The notes: generated from the letters alone by a model not told the origin. DNA of 64,000 nt from Enterobacteriaceae bacterium (GCA_902363335.1 CABIZV010000007.1:1-64000), one strand, 5' to 3'. Positions 1 to 9,167 are shown, counted from the first letter of the stretch. Numbers and translations are program-made.

Positions 1-3000
1 GTTTGCCGTCAGGCTGTTCACCATGGTGCCGCGCAGCGTGTCCGATATCATCGTCAGGTTATACGCTTTGTCGTACAGCCACTGGCGCTCCAGATGTTTG
101 TTCCGTTCATCGGGGCCCGCCTGATAGTCTCCGGCTTTCTGCCGGGTGGGCATCCCGGTCTGCGTGTAGCCCTGCGTCAGGTAAAACCCGGCGTCGCTTT
201 TTCTCGATGTTTCCTGACCGCGAAGGTCATATTCCAATGTCAGTGGCGAATGGTCAGCTATCTGCCACGAGGTCAGTTCGCCCATTAACCCACGGGTAAA
301 GTGCTCCGTAATACCAGCAGTGGTCCGCAGTGAGACGAAGTCGCGCGCGGCATCGTAATGATATTCAGTCCGTCTGCCATTAATGGTTTCGGCGGTAACC
401 CGGCCGGCATCATCGTACTCATAGATGACGGTGGCATCGTTGTTCCGGGCCTGCGTCAGGCGGCGCAGGGTATCGTAGGTGAAGGTGGTGCGGCTGAGTA
501 CGCGGTCGCTGTCGCCCTGAGTGACCTCTTCATCGGTCACCTGGTCGGTCACGTTATAGCGGCGGTTCAGATGTGTACCGTCAGGGGAGGTGGTGCGGAT
601 ACAGCGCCCGCCAGCGTCGTACTGGTAAGTCAGCGTACGCCCGGTAAAGTCGGTTTCCGCGATAAGTTGTCCGGCTTTGTCATACGCCAGGCGATAGTGT
701 TCGCCTTCGGCATTGGTGATGTCGGTCAGGCGGGTGAGTTTATCGTAGCGACATTCCAGCCGTTCCCCGTCCGGTCGGATGACGGCGGTCAGCAGGTCAA
801 ATGCGCCGTATTCATAACGGGTGGTTTTACCCTCGCCGTCGGTGACGCTTTCCGGCAGCTTTTCACTGTTCTGCCGCATCAGCTCCCGTACGCCGTCCGG
901 GCGGTGAATCTCTTCCACGCTGCCCTGCGGCCCGGCGTGATTTTTACTGTGGCGAAACCGGGTGGTAAAGCCCAGCGGGTCTTTCACGCTCAGCAGACGG
1001 CCCAGTATATCCTGTCTGGTTTGCGTCACGCCGCCATCCGGCGCGAGGGTTTCGCGGACCTGATGCAGCGCATCATCATTCCACTGCCAGGTGGCACCGC
1101 CCGGCAGGATCTGCTGGCGTAATTCCCCCTGCTGGCTGTAGCTGAGCTGTTGCTGGCGCCCCTGTGGGTCTGTCAGGCAGACCAGACTTCCGTGGTTATC
1201 ATAAGCCCATTGCCAGACCTGGTTTCCGGGGGCGGTCAGACGGGTGAGTTGCCCGGCATCGTTGTAGTCATAGTACAGGCTATAGCCACCCGGCAGGGCA
1301 ATCTGACGGATATCACCTTCATTAGTGTACCGGTATTGTGTGGTACGCCCCAGCGCATCGGTACGGGACAGCAACCGGGTGTTTTCCAGGACGGTGATGT
1401 CTTCCCGGCCCAGCGGGTCAAGACTGCGGGTGACCAGACCCTCTTCGTTATACCAGTAACGGGTTTCACCACCTTCACCATCAAGATACGTGGTGCAGCG
1501 CTCTTCATCATCATAGATAAAGCGGTCGTCATAATACCCTTCTGATGAGAGCGTACCGGTCACCCGGCCCTGCGTGTCATAGCGGATATCGACACAGGTT
1601 TTGTCCGTGTCCCGCCAGCGGGTCATCAACCCTTCGGGAGAGTAGTCATGCCACAGATGTGAGAACTGGAAGGTATCGCACTCCGCCAGAAAACCGTTGT
1701 CGTCGTACCGGCAGGTCACCAGACGCTGGCGCTGCGGTGTCGCCAGGTCGATGCTCATCAGTTGCCGCTGCTGCCAGTCAAGCATCAGCGTGTATCCATC
1801 GCTGTGGCGAATCTCTGTCAGCAGATTATCCGTGCGGAGAAAATCAATCCGGTTACCGTAGCGGTCATGAATCGCTGACAGGAGATAACAGCCAGAGCCC
1901 TCCGCAGAGAAAACACGCGTCTGCTGCGAGCGGCGGTCAAGGACGACAAGCTCCCCGCGCATGTCGCCTGACAGGCGGTAATAAGGCTGGCGGGAATTGA
2001 CGGCCTGATGAAAAAGACCGTCCTGTGGAATGCGGTAATGCAACACCACGCCTTCTTGGTCGGTAAAATGCAGGTTGCTACCCTGTACCGTCAGACTGAC
2101 AGACCACTCATCGGTCCATTTTGCGCCAAAGATCCCCCCGCCAGTGGCCTGTGAGCGGTAGAAGCGAGAGAGGGTCAGAGGCAGCGTGCCCGGAAGCGTC
2201 AGGACACTGAGTGTCTGAATGAGGCTGCCGCTGGCGACATCCACCGGGTCTCCCGTGCAGGTCATATCTTTCTGAGGCGTATTTTTCCCTGTGCCGCTAT
2301 TATCCGGGACCTCGCCTTTAATCACTGCCCCGTCACCCTGCTCAGCCATGGCGTTATCCGCCAGTTTTTCTGTGCTGGTCACCTCGTTGACGGCATTTTC
2401 ACCCTTTTTGACTTTCAGTAAGTCAGCGGTGAATTCACCGGCTTTTTTTCCTTCACTGGCAAGCTTACTGGCAGCCCTTAGGGCTTTGGCCCCCGTGAAG
2501 CCCGCTTTCAGCAGGCCAAAACCACCGAGTATCAGCGAGCCATAGTCATAGATTTGGCCGCCAAGCGCCTGAGTCTCATTTTTCATTTCCAGATGTAAGG
2601 CATCCAGATTAAAGTCAGTGGCATGCTCCCCGATATCGGCTCCCCGGTTGTACATGTCTTCTCCCAGCGCTTTCTGGCCCATAGCTGAAAGCACGGCGCC
2701 ATTCATCTGCATCTCTCCGGCCTGCTGCATCACCGCTCCCTGGCCGAGCAGCGTGACCATATCCGGGAACTGGTTCCAGGCCGCCTTGAGGCCACCAATG
2801 GTTAAATCCAGCTGAACGGGGGCGGCTTCGATTTGAGCCCGGCTCTGGTCCCTCTCTATCATCAGCATCATGTCCCAGAAGCTGGTTTCTTTCGGGGTTT
2901 CGGGTTCAGGTACCGGATCGGACTGGCTGGCAGAAACGCTGGCTGCGGGAGGCTGGCCAATAATAATGCCGGTGGTATTACGGGCGTTCATCCAGAACGT

Positions 3001-3333
3001 ATCGAAATGCCGCAACACGGGCTTACCGCCGGCTCTGAAGGTTGAACTGTGCTCCAGCGGCTCGCAGATATCCGCCACCGTGCCGCTTTTAATGCCTTTT
3101 GCCACGCCCGGTTCATCGCCTTTTGTGACGGGAACAACACTCTGATTCAGCACCAGTACCGGGTGTCCGTTCGCGTTAACGGATGGCACGATGTCTATGG
3201 CACCGCCCAGGCTGGCGGTGACCGGATAGGGGACGGGCGGTATGAGGGGACCCATTGGTGTTTTACAGACATCCGGTGTCAGGCTGACCACGGTCCACAG
3301 CCCGTCCTGACGGGCAATATAATTTATTGCCAT
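1..3333 (-). CDS. Rhs-family polymorphic toxin protein, 3' end outside window
   Basis: The reverse strand is open from the ATG at 3333 to the window edge, so about 1,110 N-terminal residues are present and the C-terminal toxin is missing. The first ~120 residues (start MAINYIARQDGLWTVV) resemble the PAAR-like DUF4150 module that caps type VI secretion spikes. Around residue 355 a DPVDVASG motif opens the Rhs core (DUF6531 type), followed by many YD repeats such as YDTQGR, YDYNDAGQL and YDKAGQL, which build the shell that encloses the toxin. AGGAG lies 7 bases before this ATG; another ATG 3 bases upstream is possible. By family knowledge it is a T6SS-delivered antibacterial or anti-host effector, but no T6SS gene is in the window. 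The toxin type and its immunity gene cannot be told. Confidence 0.93.
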   Translation of the reverse strand, partial: MAINYIARQDGLWTVVSLTPDVCKTPMGPLIPPVPYPVTASLGGAIDIVPSVNANGHPVLVLNQSVVPVTKGDEPGVAKGIKSGTVADICEPLEHSSTFRAGGKPVLRHFDTFWMNARNTTGIIIGQPPAASVSASQSDPVPEPETPKETSFWDMMLMIERDQSRAQIEAAPVQLDLTIGGLKAAWNQFPDMVTLLGQGAVMQQAGEMQMNGAVLSAMGQKALGEDMYNRGADIGEHATDFNLDALHLEMKNETQALGGQIYDYGSLILGGFGLLKAGFTGAKALRAASKLASEGKKAGEFTADLLKVKKGENAVNEVTSTEKLADNAMAEQGDGAVIKGEVPDNSGTGKNTPQKDMTCTGDPVDVASGSLIQTLSVLTLPGTLPLTLSRFYRSQATGGGIFGAKWTDEWSVSLTVQGSNLHFTDQEGVVLHYRIPQDGLFHQAVNSRQPYYRLSGDMRGELVVLDRRSQQTRVFSAEGSGCYLLSAIHDRYGNRIDFLRTDNLLTEIRHSDGYTLMLDWQQRQLMSIDLATPQRQRLVTCRYDDNGFLAECDTFQFSHLWHDYSPEGLMTRWRDTDKTCVDIRYDTQGRVTGTLSSEGYYDDRFIYDDEERCTTYLDGEGGETRYWYNEEGLVTRSLDPLGREDITVLENTRLLSRTDALGRTTQYRYTNEGDIRQIALPGGYSLYYDYNDAGQLTRLTAPGNQVWQWAYDNHGSLVCLTDPQGRQQQLSYSQQGELRQQILPGGATWQWNDDALHQVRETLAPDGGVTQTRQDILGRLLSVKDPLGFTTRFRHSKNHAGPQGSVEEIHRPDGVRELMRQNSEKLPESVTDGEGKTTRYEYGAFDLLTAVIRPDGERLECRYDKLTRLTDITNAEGEHYRLAYDKAGQLIAETDFTGRTLTYQYDAGGRCIRTTSPDGTHLNRRYNVTDQVTDEEVTQGDSDRVLSRTTFTYDTLRRLTQARNNDATVIYEYDDAGRVTAETINGRRTEYHYDAARDFVSLRTTAGITEHFTRGLMGELTSWQIADHSPLTLEYDLRGQETSRKSDAGFYLTQGYTQTGMPTRQKAGDYQAGPDERNKHLERQWLYDKAYNLTMISDTLRGTMVNSLTAN

Positions 3334-3479
3334 CATGCTGCTCCTGCGCAATGGTAGCGGGCTTCCATGGCCCGTACTGATGAACCGATTGGCAGTACAA
3401 TGATGTGATAGAGTTTACCCAATGTATCATCCATAGCGTATTCCATTACGGGGAATGGTGTCAGGTTACGAAATTCCAT
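3333..3479 (-). pseudogene. DUF2169-like N-terminal remnant, translationally coupled to rhs
   Basis: A 48-codon reading frame starts with MEFRNLTPFPVMEYAMDD, which resembles the first residues of DUF2169 proteins; those normally run to several hundred residues and often sit beside Rhs/VgrG genes. Here the frame ends after GAA, with its TGA overlapping the rhs ATG (ATGATGA-type junction at 3333-3336), so translation could couple to rhs. The likely history is an internal deletion that joined the DUF2169 5' end to the last codons of the gene preceding rhs. It may now act only as a leader peptide. The DUF2169 assignment rests on the short N-terminal motif. Confidence 0.6.
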
Positions 3480-4178
3480 ATTCTATTTCCTGGTCAGTAG
3501 AATAAACTTATACTTATTTTTTGTTGTTATTCATTGAGGGTGGGAATGTAATTATTTAATTGTAAAAGGGCATTAATTAGAAATGTTTTTAACTGATGTT
3601 TTTGTGAGCTTAATCTGTTTTTTTAAGAGCGCGGTATCTTTCTGGTCGTTTTTTATGATTCTTTTTTTAAATAGATTGTTATTTTGTATGTTTGGTGGTG
3701 TGGTATTTATTGAGTGTTTGTTTATTGTGAATACATTCACATTAATTTATTCACAAGGCTGAGATGTGATATTTCAACCAGGAATATGGTTTCTGTTATT
3801 TGTAATAATACCTTTTGAATCATAACTTTAAAGAGGCACCTGAATCCTTCAGGATGGCTATTGCTCATAACCAGATACGGTCGCGGGGCTACAAAGGCGG
3901 GTGAGAAGTAAAAAGGTCACAATCTGAAAGCAAGTTAAGTTAACACTCCTGTTAATTGCAATAGAAATTATCGTGCTGGGCAATACGGTATTACCGCGGA
4001 CAACCCCATACGGCAGGAATATTTTGGGGGAACCTGGGGGCTGTATCCATCACAACATACCCCAGATCATCAAGTAAGAGATAGGTTAAATGTCAAAAAA
4101 AATTATCTGATGAATGGCAATACCTGTTAAGTAAATCGCATTGCTCACTCATCGGCATTTAAGCAGTCTCATCAGCAC
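3480..4178. other. AT-rich intergenic region upstream of the rhs unit
   Basis: About 700 bases without a convincing gene. The part from 3490 to 3840 is strongly AT-rich with long T and A runs, unlike the GC-rich flanks, as is typical of horizontally acquired rhs loci silenced by H-NS. The part from 3840 to 4140 is of more ordinary composition, holds no open frame of note and may be debris of an element that I could not identify. The rhs promoter should lie in the AT-rich part. Confidence 0.5.
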
Positions 4179-4460
4179 TCAATACATCGGCACCGGCCAT
4201 TCAGGCGGCGCATGGCTCATCACTTCAACCATCACATCTTTGATGTTATTAAAGATGGTCGCAATATCCACCATCGTAATTCCCAACAGGCCCGTCGCGA
4301 ACCAGCAGGCAGCGGCGACGCCCAGCATCCCGCTTATCACCGCCAGCCCGGCGTAGTCTGATTTACGAAGTTGAATTTTCAGGGTACTGGCAATGAACAT
4401 CAGTACTGCGCTGGTTAACGGCCAACGGAGCAGCGCGACGCCTGCGGTAATGGAAACCAT
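4179..4460 (-). CDS. yjcB: YjcB family small inner-membrane protein
   Basis: A 93-residue protein of the same length as E. coli YjcB and sharing its central pattern (SDYAGLAVIS, ACWFATGLLGIT). It has two or three hydrophobic stretches (about residues 5-25, 36-52 and 52-68), so a small inner-membrane protein is expected; its function is unknown. In E. coli the next gene toward soxS is pdeC, which is absent here: only 256 bases separate yjcB from soxS. On the other side, where ssb is expected, there is the Rhs locus. Confidence 0.9.
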   Translation of the reverse strand: MVSITAGVALLRWPLTSAVLMFIASTLKIQLRKSDYAGLAVISGMLGVAAACWFATGLLGITMVDIATIFNNIKDVMVEVMSHAPPEWPVPMY

Positions 4461-4716
4461 GAAACCTTATCCTCAGAGATAAACAAGACATTGCCCTGAC
4501 AGCGCGATGTTTACTGAGGCACGAGGCGCTCTGGCTATCTGAAGGCATCAAAAATGAGATGAAACACTGTTTCTGTTTCATTCTGTTTTGTGAACTATAT
4601 CACGTTTGGTGTTTTATTCACCAGAGGCAGGTGCAGGATTTTTGTCAGCTGATTCACCGCGTAAAACGGTAGGAAGGATGCTGTCGCGCCATGGGCAACG
4701 ACAGCAAAAAGTAGAG

Positions 4717-5046
4717 TTAAGCGGAAATCTGGTGACGATACGCCGTTGGCGTGCGGTCGAACTCGCGGCGGAACACGCGGGAGAACGTCTGTTGCGAGAC
4801 GTAACCCAGATCCATCGCGATATCAAAGATGGGGCGCTGGGTGGTGCGTAGCGCTTCCGCCGCCAGCAGCAAGCGCCGCTGACGAATGTAATCGCCCAGC
4901 GTTTGATGCATCACGGTGCGGAACATCCGTTGCAGATACCACTTCGAATAGCCGGATTTTTTGGCCACGATATCGATATTAAGCGGTTGCTCGATATGTT
5001 CATCTATCCATTCAATAAGTGTCTGAATAATATCCCGATGGGACAT
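4717..5046 (-). CDS. soxS: Superoxide response transcriptional activator SoxS
   Basis: A 109-residue AraC/XylS-type activator made only of the DNA-binding domain with two helix-turn-helix motifs (first around residues 25-45, IDIVAKKSGYSKWYLQRMF; second around 75-98, IFDIAMDLGYVSQQTFSRVF). SoxS binds soxboxes and recruits RNA polymerase to sodA, zwf, fumC, acrAB, micF and other genes. It is made when oxidised SoxR activates its promoter, and it is divergently transcribed from soxR with the shared operator between them. E. coli SoxS has 107 residues; the two extra are at the C-terminus (HQISA). Confidence 0.97.
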   Translation of the reverse strand: MSHRDIIQTLIEWIDEHIEQPLNIDIVAKKSGYSKWYLQRMFRTVMHQTLGDYIRQRRLLLAAEALRTTQRPIFDIAMDLGYVSQQTFSRVFRREFDRTPTAYRHQISA

Positions 5047-5095
5047 AAGGCTCTCCCCGTTGTCTATTTTCGCGTCGATTTCTGTTCTGTGGGCG

Positions 5096-5126
5096 AGTAT
5101 AATTCCTCAAGTTAACTTGAGGTAAA
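5096..5126 (-). promoter_or_regulatory. soxS promoter with SoxR operator
   Basis: An 18-bp perfect palindrome, CCTCAAGTTAACTTGAGG, lies at 5105-5122. On the reverse strand it sits between a -35 element TTTACC (5126-5121) and a -10 element TATACT (5101-5096) that are 19 bp apart. The over-long spacer is the hallmark of MerR-type promoters, where oxidised [2Fe-2S] SoxR untwists the DNA to allow soxS transcription. The soxR start codon lies 11 bp beyond the palindrome, so the same site can limit soxR expression. Confidence 0.95.
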
Positions 5127-5133
5127 GCGGATT

Positions 5134-5592
5134 ATGGAAAAAAAATCGACGAGAATAAAAACGCTGCTTTCGCCGGGGGAAGTAGCGAAACGAACTGGCG
5201 TTGCGGTCTCGGCGCTGCATTTTTATGAAAGCAAAGGGTTGATTCGTAGCACGAGAAACAGCGGCAATCAGCGGCGCTATAAGCGTGATGTCCTGCGTTA
5301 CGTGGCGATTATCAAAATTGCCCAGCGGTTAGGGATCCCGCTCGGCACCATCGGGGAATCGCTGCGCGTTCTGCCCGAAAACCACACGCTGGGGCCGAAA
5401 GACTGGAAGCATTTCACCACCCAATGGCGCGAAGAACTCGATAAACGCATCCACGCCATGGAAGCGCTGCGCGATCAACTGAACGGCTGCATTGGTTGCG
5501 GCTGTATGTCATTGCGCGACTGCCCGTTGCGTAACCCGGGCGATAAATTAGGTGAAGAGGGTACCGGCGCGCGTCTGTTAGAGGACGAATAA
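5134..5592 (+). CDS. soxR: Redox-sensing transcriptional activator SoxR
   Basis: A 152-residue MerR-family regulator. The N-terminal winged helix (LLSPGEVAKRTGVAVSALHF, residues 11-30) is followed by a dimerisation helix and the iron-sulfur motif with Cys119, Cys122, Cys124 and Cys130, at the same positions as in E. coli SoxR. The [2Fe-2S] cluster senses redox-cycling compounds and nitric oxide, and the oxidised form activates soxS. It is divergent from soxS, and its start is fixed by the MEKK...RIKTLLSPGEVA homology. Confidence 0.98.
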   Translation: MEKKSTRIKTLLSPGEVAKRTGVAVSALHFYESKGLIRSTRNSGNQRRYKRDVLRYVAIIKIAQRLGIPLGTIGESLRVLPENHTLGPKDWKHFTTQWREELDKRIHAMEALRDQLNGCIGCGCMSLRDCPLRNPGDKLGEEGTGARLLEDE

Positions 5593-5636
5593 CTTGCGAC
5601 ATTTATGCCACAGAAATGTTGCCATATTGCGCATTA

Positions 5637-5863
5637 ACGATAACGTTTGCGCATGGGTTGGTGAATTCTTCATCGGCAATCGTTAATTTTGATAAAGCAC
5701 GGCAAACTTCTGTTGAAAAAGAGGGTATAAAAGCCAGATAATCGTTTGCCTCGAATTTTCGGACGCATCTTACGTCGAAAACCACAGGCTCACCTCATTG
5801 CGCAAACGCACAAATGAGGAATTCCGATTATCGTTTTGTCTGCGCGGAGTTAATCGTTTGCTT
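5637..5863. promoter_or_regulatory. Three PurR-like boxes upstream of ghxP
   Basis: The 384-base gap between soxR and ghxP holds three CGTTTGC-containing sites that read on the reverse strand as PurR boxes (consensus ANGCAANCGNTTNCNT): GCGCAAACGTTATCGT at 5637-5652 (two mismatches), AGGCAAACGATTATCT at 5736-5751 (one) and AAGCAAACGATTAACT at 5848-5863 (one). PurR with hypoxanthine or guanine represses purine genes, which suits the purine permease that follows. Regulation is inferred from sequence only. Apart from a 60-codon reverse-strand frame without recognisable features, I see no gene in the gap. Confidence 0.6.
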
Positions 5864-5976
5864 TTTTGTGGCTCCCCTATTGCCGCAATGTAGCACAAGG
5901 AGATGATGCTTAACTGGCAGTGGATGTTCCACCACGCAGACGAACGAATGATAAAAACTCTCAGGGGATGTTTTCT

Positions 5977-7326
5977 ATGTCTACGCCTTCAGCGCGTACC
6001 GGCGGTTCGTTAGACGCCTGGTTTAAAATTTCTGCACGTGGTAGCTCCGTTCGTCAGGAGATTGTTGCCGGTCTTACGACCTTCCTGGCGATGGTGTACT
6101 CGGTCATTGTGGTTCCGGGTATGCTGGGTAAAGCGGGCTTCCCGCCAGCCGCGGTCTTTGTGGCGACCTGTCTGGTCGCTGGCGTGGGCTCGATCGTTAT
6201 GGGGCTGTGGGCAAACCTGCCTTTAGCCATCGGCTGCGCCATTTCACTGACTGCCTTCACCGCCTTTAGCCTGGTGCTGGGTCAGCAGATTAGCATCCCG
6301 GTTGCTCTGGGTGCGGTCTTCCTGATGGGTGTGCTGTTTACCATTATTTCTGCTTCTGGGATCCGTAGCTGGATTTTGCGCAATCTGCCGCAGGGCATTG
6401 CGCACGGTACCGGTATCGGTATCGGTCTGTTCCTGCTGCTCATTGCCGCAAACGGCGTGGGGATGGTTGTTAAAAACCCGATTGAAGGCCTGCCGGTTGC
6501 GCTGGGCAAATTCGATAGCTTCCCGGTTATCATGACGCTGATTGGCCTGGCGATCATTATCGGCCTGGAAAAACTGAAGGTGCCGGGCGGGATTCTGCTG
6601 ACCATCATCGGTGTTTCTATTGTTGGCCTGATTTTCGATCCCAACGTGCACTTCTCTGGCATCTTCGCTATGCCATCCCTGAGCGATGACAACGGCAACT
6701 CGCTTATCGGTAGCCTGGATATCATGGGCGCCCTGAACCCTATCGTGCTGCCAAGCGTGCTGGCGCTGGTAATGACGGCGGTATTTGATGCCACTGGTAC
6801 CATCCGTGCGGTGGCCGGTCAGGCAAATCTGCTGGATAAAGACGGCCAGATCATCAACGGCGGCAAAGCGCTGACCACTGACTCCCTGAGCAGCGTGTTC
6901 TCCGCAGTTGTCGGTGCGGCTCCAGCGGCGGTGTACATTGAATCCGCAGCGGGCACGGCGGCTGGCGGCAAAACCGGTTTAACCGCAGTGACCGTTGGCG
7001 TCTTGTTCCTGCTGATCCTGTTCCTCTCTCCGCTGTCTTACCTGGTTCCAGGCTACGCGACCGCTCCTGCGCTGATGTACGTCGGCCTGCTGATGCTGAG
7101 CAACGTGGCGCGCATCGACTTCAATGACTTTGTTGATGCCATGTCTGGCCTGATTACGGCGGTGATGATTGTGCTGACCTGTAACATCGTTACCGGCATC
7201 ATGATTGGCTTCGCGACGCTGGTTATCGGTCGCGTGGTTTCCGGTGAATGGCGCAAACTGAACATCGGCACCGTGATTATTGCGGTGGCACTGGTTGTAT
7301 TCTATGCCGGTGGTTGGGCGATTTAA
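5977..7326 (+). CDS. ghxP: Guanine/hypoxanthine permease GhxP
   Basis: A nucleobase:cation symporter of the AzgA-like NCS2 group that imports guanine and hypoxanthine across the inner membrane. With the start at 5977 (MSTPSARTGGSLDAWFKI) it has 449 residues, exactly as E. coli GhxP (YjcD). Residues 22-65 contain the first transmembrane helices; about 12-14 hydrophobic segments follow. Family motifs VFDATGTIRAVAGQ and PAAVYIESAAGTAAGGKTG are intact. Earlier in-frame ATGs at 5920 and 5968 exist, but homology begins at 5977. A terminator follows, so it is probably monocistronic, and PurR-like boxes lie upstream. Confidence 0.95.
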   Translation: MSTPSARTGGSLDAWFKISARGSSVRQEIVAGLTTFLAMVYSVIVVPGMLGKAGFPPAAVFVATCLVAGVGSIVMGLWANLPLAIGCAISLTAFTAFSLVLGQQISIPVALGAVFLMGVLFTIISASGIRSWILRNLPQGIAHGTGIGIGLFLLLIAANGVGMVVKNPIEGLPVALGKFDSFPVIMTLIGLAIIIGLEKLKVPGGILLTIIGVSIVGLIFDPNVHFSGIFAMPSLSDDNGNSLIGSLDIMGALNPIVLPSVLALVMTAVFDATGTIRAVAGQANLLDKDGQIINGGKALTTDSLSSVFSAVVGAAPAAVYIESAAGTAAGGKTGLTAVTVGVLFLLILFLSPLSYLVPGYATAPALMYVGLLMLSNVARIDFNDFVDAMSGLITAVMIVLTCNIVTGIMIGFATLVIGRVVSGEWRKLNIGTVIIAVALVVFYAGGWAI

Positions 7327-7346
7327 TCTGCCATCGTTGTACAGAG

Positions 7347-7372
7347 AACCCGCCAACTGGCGGGTTTTTTGT
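7347..7372 (+). terminator. Rho-independent terminator of ghxP
   Basis: The stem AACCCGCC / GGCGGGTT with loop AACT is followed by six T residues, 20 bases after the ghxP stop codon. Confidence 0.9.
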
Positions 7373-7520
7373 TTGTCATCCTGAAGCAGTACGTACCAAC
7401 ACTTTTTTTCTATTTTCAGCCACTTCTTGTTTGCTTTTGCGTTACTCTGGAGACCGTATAATAAGAAGCACGACGCTTCATGTTTTGAATAATTGTGACA
7501 ACGCAGCAAACAGGGAACGC

Positions 7521-9167
7521 ATGGAAATATTCTTTACCATACTTATTATGACCCTTGTGGTTTCGCTCTCCGGGGTGGTGACACGCGTACTGCCCTTCCA
7601 GATCCCACTTCCTTTAATGCAAATTGCCATCGGTGCCATGCTGGCATGGCCGACATTCGGTTTGCATGTTGAATTCGACCCCGAACTGTTCCTCGTACTG
7701 TTCATCCCGCCGCTGCTGTTTGCGGATGGCTGGAAGACGCCAACGCGCGAGTTTATTGAGCACGGCAGGGAGATCCTCGGGCTAGCGCTGGCGCTCGTGC
7801 TGGTGACGGTCGTCGGGATTGGCTTCCTGATTTACTGGATTGTTCCGGGCATTCCGCTGATTCCGGCGTTCGCGCTGGCGGCAGTGCTCTCGCCAACCGA
7901 TGCGGTTGCGCTCTCCGGTATTGTCGGTGAAGGGCGCATTCCGAAAAAGATTATGGGCATTTTGCAGGGTGAGGCACTGATGAACGACGCCTCCGGCCTG
8001 GTGTCGTTGAAGTTTGCCGTCGCGGTGGCGATGGGTACGATGATCTTTACCGTTGGCGGCGCCACGGTTGAGTTCCTCAAGGTGGCGATTGGCGGCATCC
8101 TGGCGGGCTTTGTAGTCAGCTGGCTGTACGGTCGTTCCATGCGCTTTTTGAGCCGCTGGGGCGGTGATGAACCGGCCACCCAGATTGTACTGCTGTTCCT
8201 GCTGCCGTTTGCTTCCTACCTGATCGCTGAACATATCGGCGTTTCCGGTATCCTGGCGGCGGTGGCGGCGGGGATGACCATCACCCGCTCCGGCGTAATG
8301 CGCACCGCGCCGTTGGCCATGCGTCTGCGCGCGAACAGCACCTGGGCGATGCTGGAATTCGTGTTTAACGGCATGGTCTTCCTGCTGTTAGGTCTGCAAT
8401 TGCCGGACATCTTGCAAAGCTCGCTGGTGGCAGCCGAGGCCGACCCGAACGTTGAAACCTGGATGCTGTTTACCGATATCATCCTGATTTATGCCGCGCT
8501 GATGTTTGTGCGTTTTGGCTGGCTGTGGACGATGAGCAAATTAAGTCAGCGTTTCCTGAAGAAGAAACCGATGGAGTTTGGTTCGTGGACCACGCGTGAA
8601 CTGCTTATCTCGACGGTTGCCGGGGTGCGCGGCGCCATTACGCTGGCGGGTGTGCTGTCTATCCCGCTGTTACTGCCGTCCGGTGATGTTTTCCCTGCGC
8701 GTTATGAGCTGGTGTTCCTGGCCGCGGGCGTGATTCTGTTCTCGCTGTTTGTCGGCGTGATTGCGCTGCCGATTTTGCTGCGCCATATCGAATCGACCGA
8801 CAACGTTCAGCAGCGCAAAGAAGAACGTTTAGCGCGGGCGGCGACGGCGGACGTGGCGATTGTCGCTATTCAGAAAATGGAAGAGCGTCTGGCGGCGGAC
8901 ACCGAAGAGAATATCGATAACCAATTGCTGACTGAGGTTAGTTCGCGCGTTATCGGTAACCTGCGTCGTCGCGCCGATGGGCGAAATGATGTCGAAACCT
9001 CGATGCTTGAGGAACAGCTGGAACGCCGCTTCCGTCTGGCAGCGCTGCGCTCTGAACGCGGCGAGCTGTATCATCTGCGCGCAACCCGGCAAATCAGTAA
9101 CGAGACCTTGCAGAAGCTGCTGCATGACCTCGACCTGCTGGAAGCGCTGTTGATTGAAGATGCCTAG
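7521..9167 (+). CDS. yjcE: Putative Na+/H+ antiporter YjcE (CPA1 family)
   Basis: A 548-residue monovalent cation:proton antiporter, one residue shorter than E. coli YjcE. The N-terminal ~410 residues carry about 12 hydrophobic segments with CPA1 motifs: LFIPPLLFADGW, the unwound-helix region LAAVLSPTDAVALS, and the conserved acidic region EALMNDASGLVSLK. The C-terminal ~130 residues are a charged cytoplasmic tail rich in Arg and Glu, likely helical. The start at 7521 (MEIFFTILIM) follows CAGGGAACGC, a modest ribosome-binding site. Substrate ion and physiological role are not established for this member. Confidence 0.93.
   Translation: MEIFFTILIMTLVVSLSGVVTRVLPFQIPLPLMQIAIGAMLAWPTFGLHVEFDPELFLVLFIPPLLFADGWKTPTREFIEHGREILGLALALVLVTVVGIGFLIYWIVPGIPLIPAFALAAVLSPTDAVALSGIVGEGRIPKKIMGILQGEALMNDASGLVSLKFAVAVAMGTMIFTVGGATVEFLKVAIGGILAGFVVSWLYGRSMRFLSRWGGDEPATQIVLLFLLPFASYLIAEHIGVSGILAAVAAGMTITRSGVMRTAPLAMRLRANSTWAMLEFVFNGMVFLLLGLQLPDILQSSLVAAEADPNVETWMLFTDIILIYAALMFVRFGWLWTMSKLSQRFLKKKPMEFGSWTTRELLISTVAGVRGAITLAGVLSIPLLLPSGDVFPARYELVFLAAGVILFSLFVGVIALPILLRHIESTDNVQQRKEERLARAATADVAIVAIQKMEERLAADTEENIDNQLLTEVSSRVIGNLRRRADGRNDVETSMLEEQLERRFRLAALRSERGELYHLRATRQISNETLQKLLHDLDLLEALLIEDA

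Noticed and set aside
358..1122. Long rightward frames across the rhs region
   Set aside because: Shadows of the Rhs gene; YD repeats on the reverse strand explain the region.
5603..5785. 60-codon reverse frame between soxR and ghxP
   Set aside because: No recognisable features, and it covers the PurR-like boxes; more likely regulatory DNA. The sRNA SraL/RyjA known between soxR and ghxP in E. coli could not be recognised here either.
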